DNA of 64,000 bases. Source: Agapetus fuscipes (lineage: Eukaryota; Arthropoda; Insecta; Trichoptera; Glossosomatidae). Below, piece after piece: positions 62,186-64,000 of the stretch (its first letter is position 1; every line of letters starts with the position of its first letter). Made by a program: the position numbers and the translations under genes. The DNA lies in the NCBI GenBank assembly GCA_951799405.1, contig OX637336.1, forward strand, positions 19,449,479 through 19,513,478, given 5' to 3'. Below the pieces are notes generated by a model. The model saw only the letters and a list, made by a program, of their open reading frames with translations. It was not told the origin of the DNA and did no database searches.

Positions 62186-62551
62186 TATTATACAATATCT
62201 GTATCTGTATAAAATAATGATCAGAAAAATCTATTTCCTATCTTTCATTAAAAAACAGATGAAAGTGTGAATCTAATTTGATACTAAAAATAGATTCCGT
62301 CATTTTTATGTTAAAATAAAATTGAGGTCGGTATCCGGTGTTCACTCCATAATTATTCTTTGGCTGATTACCTGTGGGAATACCCGTGCTTCGGTTCAGC
62401 GGAGAATCTGTGCTTCACCACAATTGGAATTCCAAACTTCAACGTGGTGGGAATATGTTTGTTTCACTGAAGTGGGAATAATTATAGTGCTTCAACATGG
62501 GCGGAATACCTATGCTTCACTACAGTAAAAAATCCGAGGTACACTTCTATA

Positions 62552-62800
62552 ATAATCTATAATCTAAGTTGCAAGGATATATTCATTTAAAGCTCTCAGA
62601 TGTATGCCCACAAACCAACAAGTGTAGTTCGCGCTTACAAATGCTGAATGTGTACTTACAAATAAAATCCAAACCTCAAATGAACATAAGCCCCACAACT
62701 TTTGCCGACCTTCCCTGAAACAGGGGTGACATTGGCAAAGTGAACCATTTTTTACAGTATGGGTGGTCAGCCTCATACCAACCTATAAGTCAAGGCAAAT
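62552..62800 (-). mobile_element. Family A, full-length (A2), inserted in the minisatellite
   Basis: TATAATCTAAGTTGCAAGG to CCAACCTATAAGTCAAGG, with minisatellite monomers on both sides. Confidence 0.87.
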
Positions 62801-63616
62801 CAATGCAAATAATCAAGGTTCAATGTGGTGAGAATATGCATGTTTCAATAAAGTGGAAAATCTGTGCTTCACTACTATGTGAATCCCTGTTTCACTGTAG
62901 TGGGAGCAATTGTGCTTCAACATGGTGGAAATACCTGTGCTTCACTAGCATGAGAATACCCAAGATTCACTGTGGTGGGAAAATGCTTGTTTCACTGAAG
63001 TGGGAATACCCGTGCTTCGCCTCAGAGAAGTATTCGTGCTTCACTACAATGGGAATACCCTAGCTTCACTGTGGTGGGAATATGCTTGTTTCACTGAAGT
63101 GGTAATACCCGTGGTTCACCTCAGTGGAGAATCTGTGCTTCACTACAATGGGAATACCCTAGCTTCACTGTGGTGGGAATATGCTTGTTTCACTGAAGTG
63201 GTAATACCCGTGGTTCACCTCAGTGGAGAATCCGTGCTTCACTACAATGGGAATACCCTAGCTTCACTGTGGTGGGAATATGCTTGTTTCACTGAAGTGG
63301 TAATACCCGTGGTTCACCTCAGTGGAGAATCCGTGCTTCACTACAATGGGAATACCCTAGCTTCACTGTGGTGGGAATATGCTTGTTTCACTGAAGTGGT
63401 AATACCCGTGGTTCACCTCAGTGGAGAATCCGTGCTTCACTACAATGGGAATACCCTAGCTTCACTGTGGGGGGAATATGCTTGTTTTACTGAAGTGGGA
63501 ATACCCGTGCTTCACCTCAGTGAAGAACCCGTGCTTCACTACAGTGGGAATCGTAAACTTCAACGTGGTGGGAATATGCTTGTTTCACTGAAATGGGAAT
63601 ACCCGTGCTTCGAACG

Positions 63617-63758
63617 TTTAAGTTTGGTCTTAAACATGCCGCATGTGAAACTACAATATGAAACCCAATTTCAAATTAACATAATCCCTGCAACTCTTGC
63701 CGACCTTCCCTGAAACAGGGGTGACATTGGCAAAGCGAACCATTTTTTACAGTATGCT
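63617..63758 (-). mobile_element. Family A, partial copy inside the minisatellite
   Basis: ACGTTTAAGTTTGGTCTTAA and TGCCGACCTTCCCTGAAACA to ACCATTTTTTACAGTATG. Both the tail and the final TTCCTTGAC end are missing. Confidence 0.82.
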
Positions 63759-64000
63759 TTACATCATTCGTACAATATCCTTGTACCTCGAATATCCTCG
63801 TTTCACCGCAAAAAACTAATTGGGGGGGGGATATACCTGTATCCATATTTTTGCCACTTTAGGAAACATTGCTTTAAAAATATGCTCGATTCCCCTCAGT
63901 GGGAATATCCTTTCTTCCCACAGTGGAGAAAGCGGTATCCGGCCGGACATTACAGATTTGTGTCGCGTCAGCTCTTGACACGGACGTTCCATTCCCACCC

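Larger units (their letters stand above)
62332..63998. repeat. Minisatellite with 25 bp monomers and 99 bp higher-order unit
   Basis: The basic monomer is about 25 bp (TGGGAATACCCGTGCTTCAC then a variable 5 bases). Between about 63047 and 63480 four monomers of 25, 25, 25 and 24 bp form a 99 bp unit repeated about four and a half times with almost no change. Flanking monomers (62332-62530, 62810-63046, 63480-63612, 63780-63940) are irregular. Because 99 is divisible by three, a frame of over 230 codons runs through, with 33-residue repeats. I regard it as a by-product. Family A copies interrupt the array. Confidence 0.92.

Noticed and set aside
62332..63620. Possible CRISPR-like repeat-spacer array
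   Set aside because: The monomers are all related to each other with no unique spacers. It is a higher-order minisatellite.
63000..63713. A 237-codon plus-strand frame with 33-residue repeats
   Set aside because: It is produced by a 99 bp minisatellite unit divisible by three, runs on into a family A element, and has no promoter or start context. Any stop-free unit of this length would give the same.

Overview
This window looks like intergenic DNA from a repeat-rich, AT-rich animal genome, most likely an arthropod and tentatively an insect. Several non-LTR retrotransposon C-termini carry wording familiar to me from moth and butterfly genomes (for example the ending GEAYVQQW near 1.7 kb), so Lepidoptera is a reasonable but unproven guess. 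I find no host protein gene, no genuine tRNA gene and no operon-like structure. Almost every recognisable feature is a transposable element, usually a 5'-truncated or broken copy, and many sit inside one another.

The elements fall into a few families named here for reference. RTE-a is a LINE whose 3' end is a ~260 bp module (family A) with a TTAGA-type tail. That module also occurs alone about 30 times. RTE-b is a related LINE with an ACAGTT-type tail (best copies at 48.8-49.5 kb and 53.6-54.5 kb). RTE-c has a TAAG-type tail (1.7, 33.5, 41.9 kb). CR1/L2-like LINEs mostly end in GATGAT repeats (2.6, 7.3, 18-19, 44, 52.5 kb). SINE B and SINE C are tRNA-headed SINEs. Family D is a ~250 bp MITE. 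Family E is a set of short elements with a CTGATGA stem-loop motif. Family F is a palindromic repeat containing CGAGCGCTTT-like blocks. Several other inverted-repeat MITEs have readable target-site duplications.

Layout: 0-10 kb is mixed LINE, SINE and MITE debris. 10.5-14.3 kb is a four-unit tandem array in which every unit carries two NRF-1-like plus CCAAT modules. 15-20 kb holds deep nests of insertions. 20-28 kb is sparse and AT-rich with scattered repeats. 28.5-32 kb contains a repeat-poor block, a 92 bp minisatellite and a 200 bp assembly gap whose flanks are duplicated. 33-50 kb is dense nested SINE, MITE and LINE sequence, including a 5S rRNA-like sequence joined to a SINE C head. 50.8-52.1 kb is repeat-poor and contains a possible Inr-DPE promoter. 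52-62 kb is more LINE debris. 62.3-64 kb is a minisatellite with a 99 bp four-part higher-order unit.

The most interesting signals are the NRF-1/CCAAT array, the 5S-tRNA chimeric SINE, the recurrent hammerhead-like motifs, the family A/RTE-a relationship, the higher-order minisatellite and the nests whose target-site duplications can be read directly. All family names are from memory of sequence character; no database search was possible.
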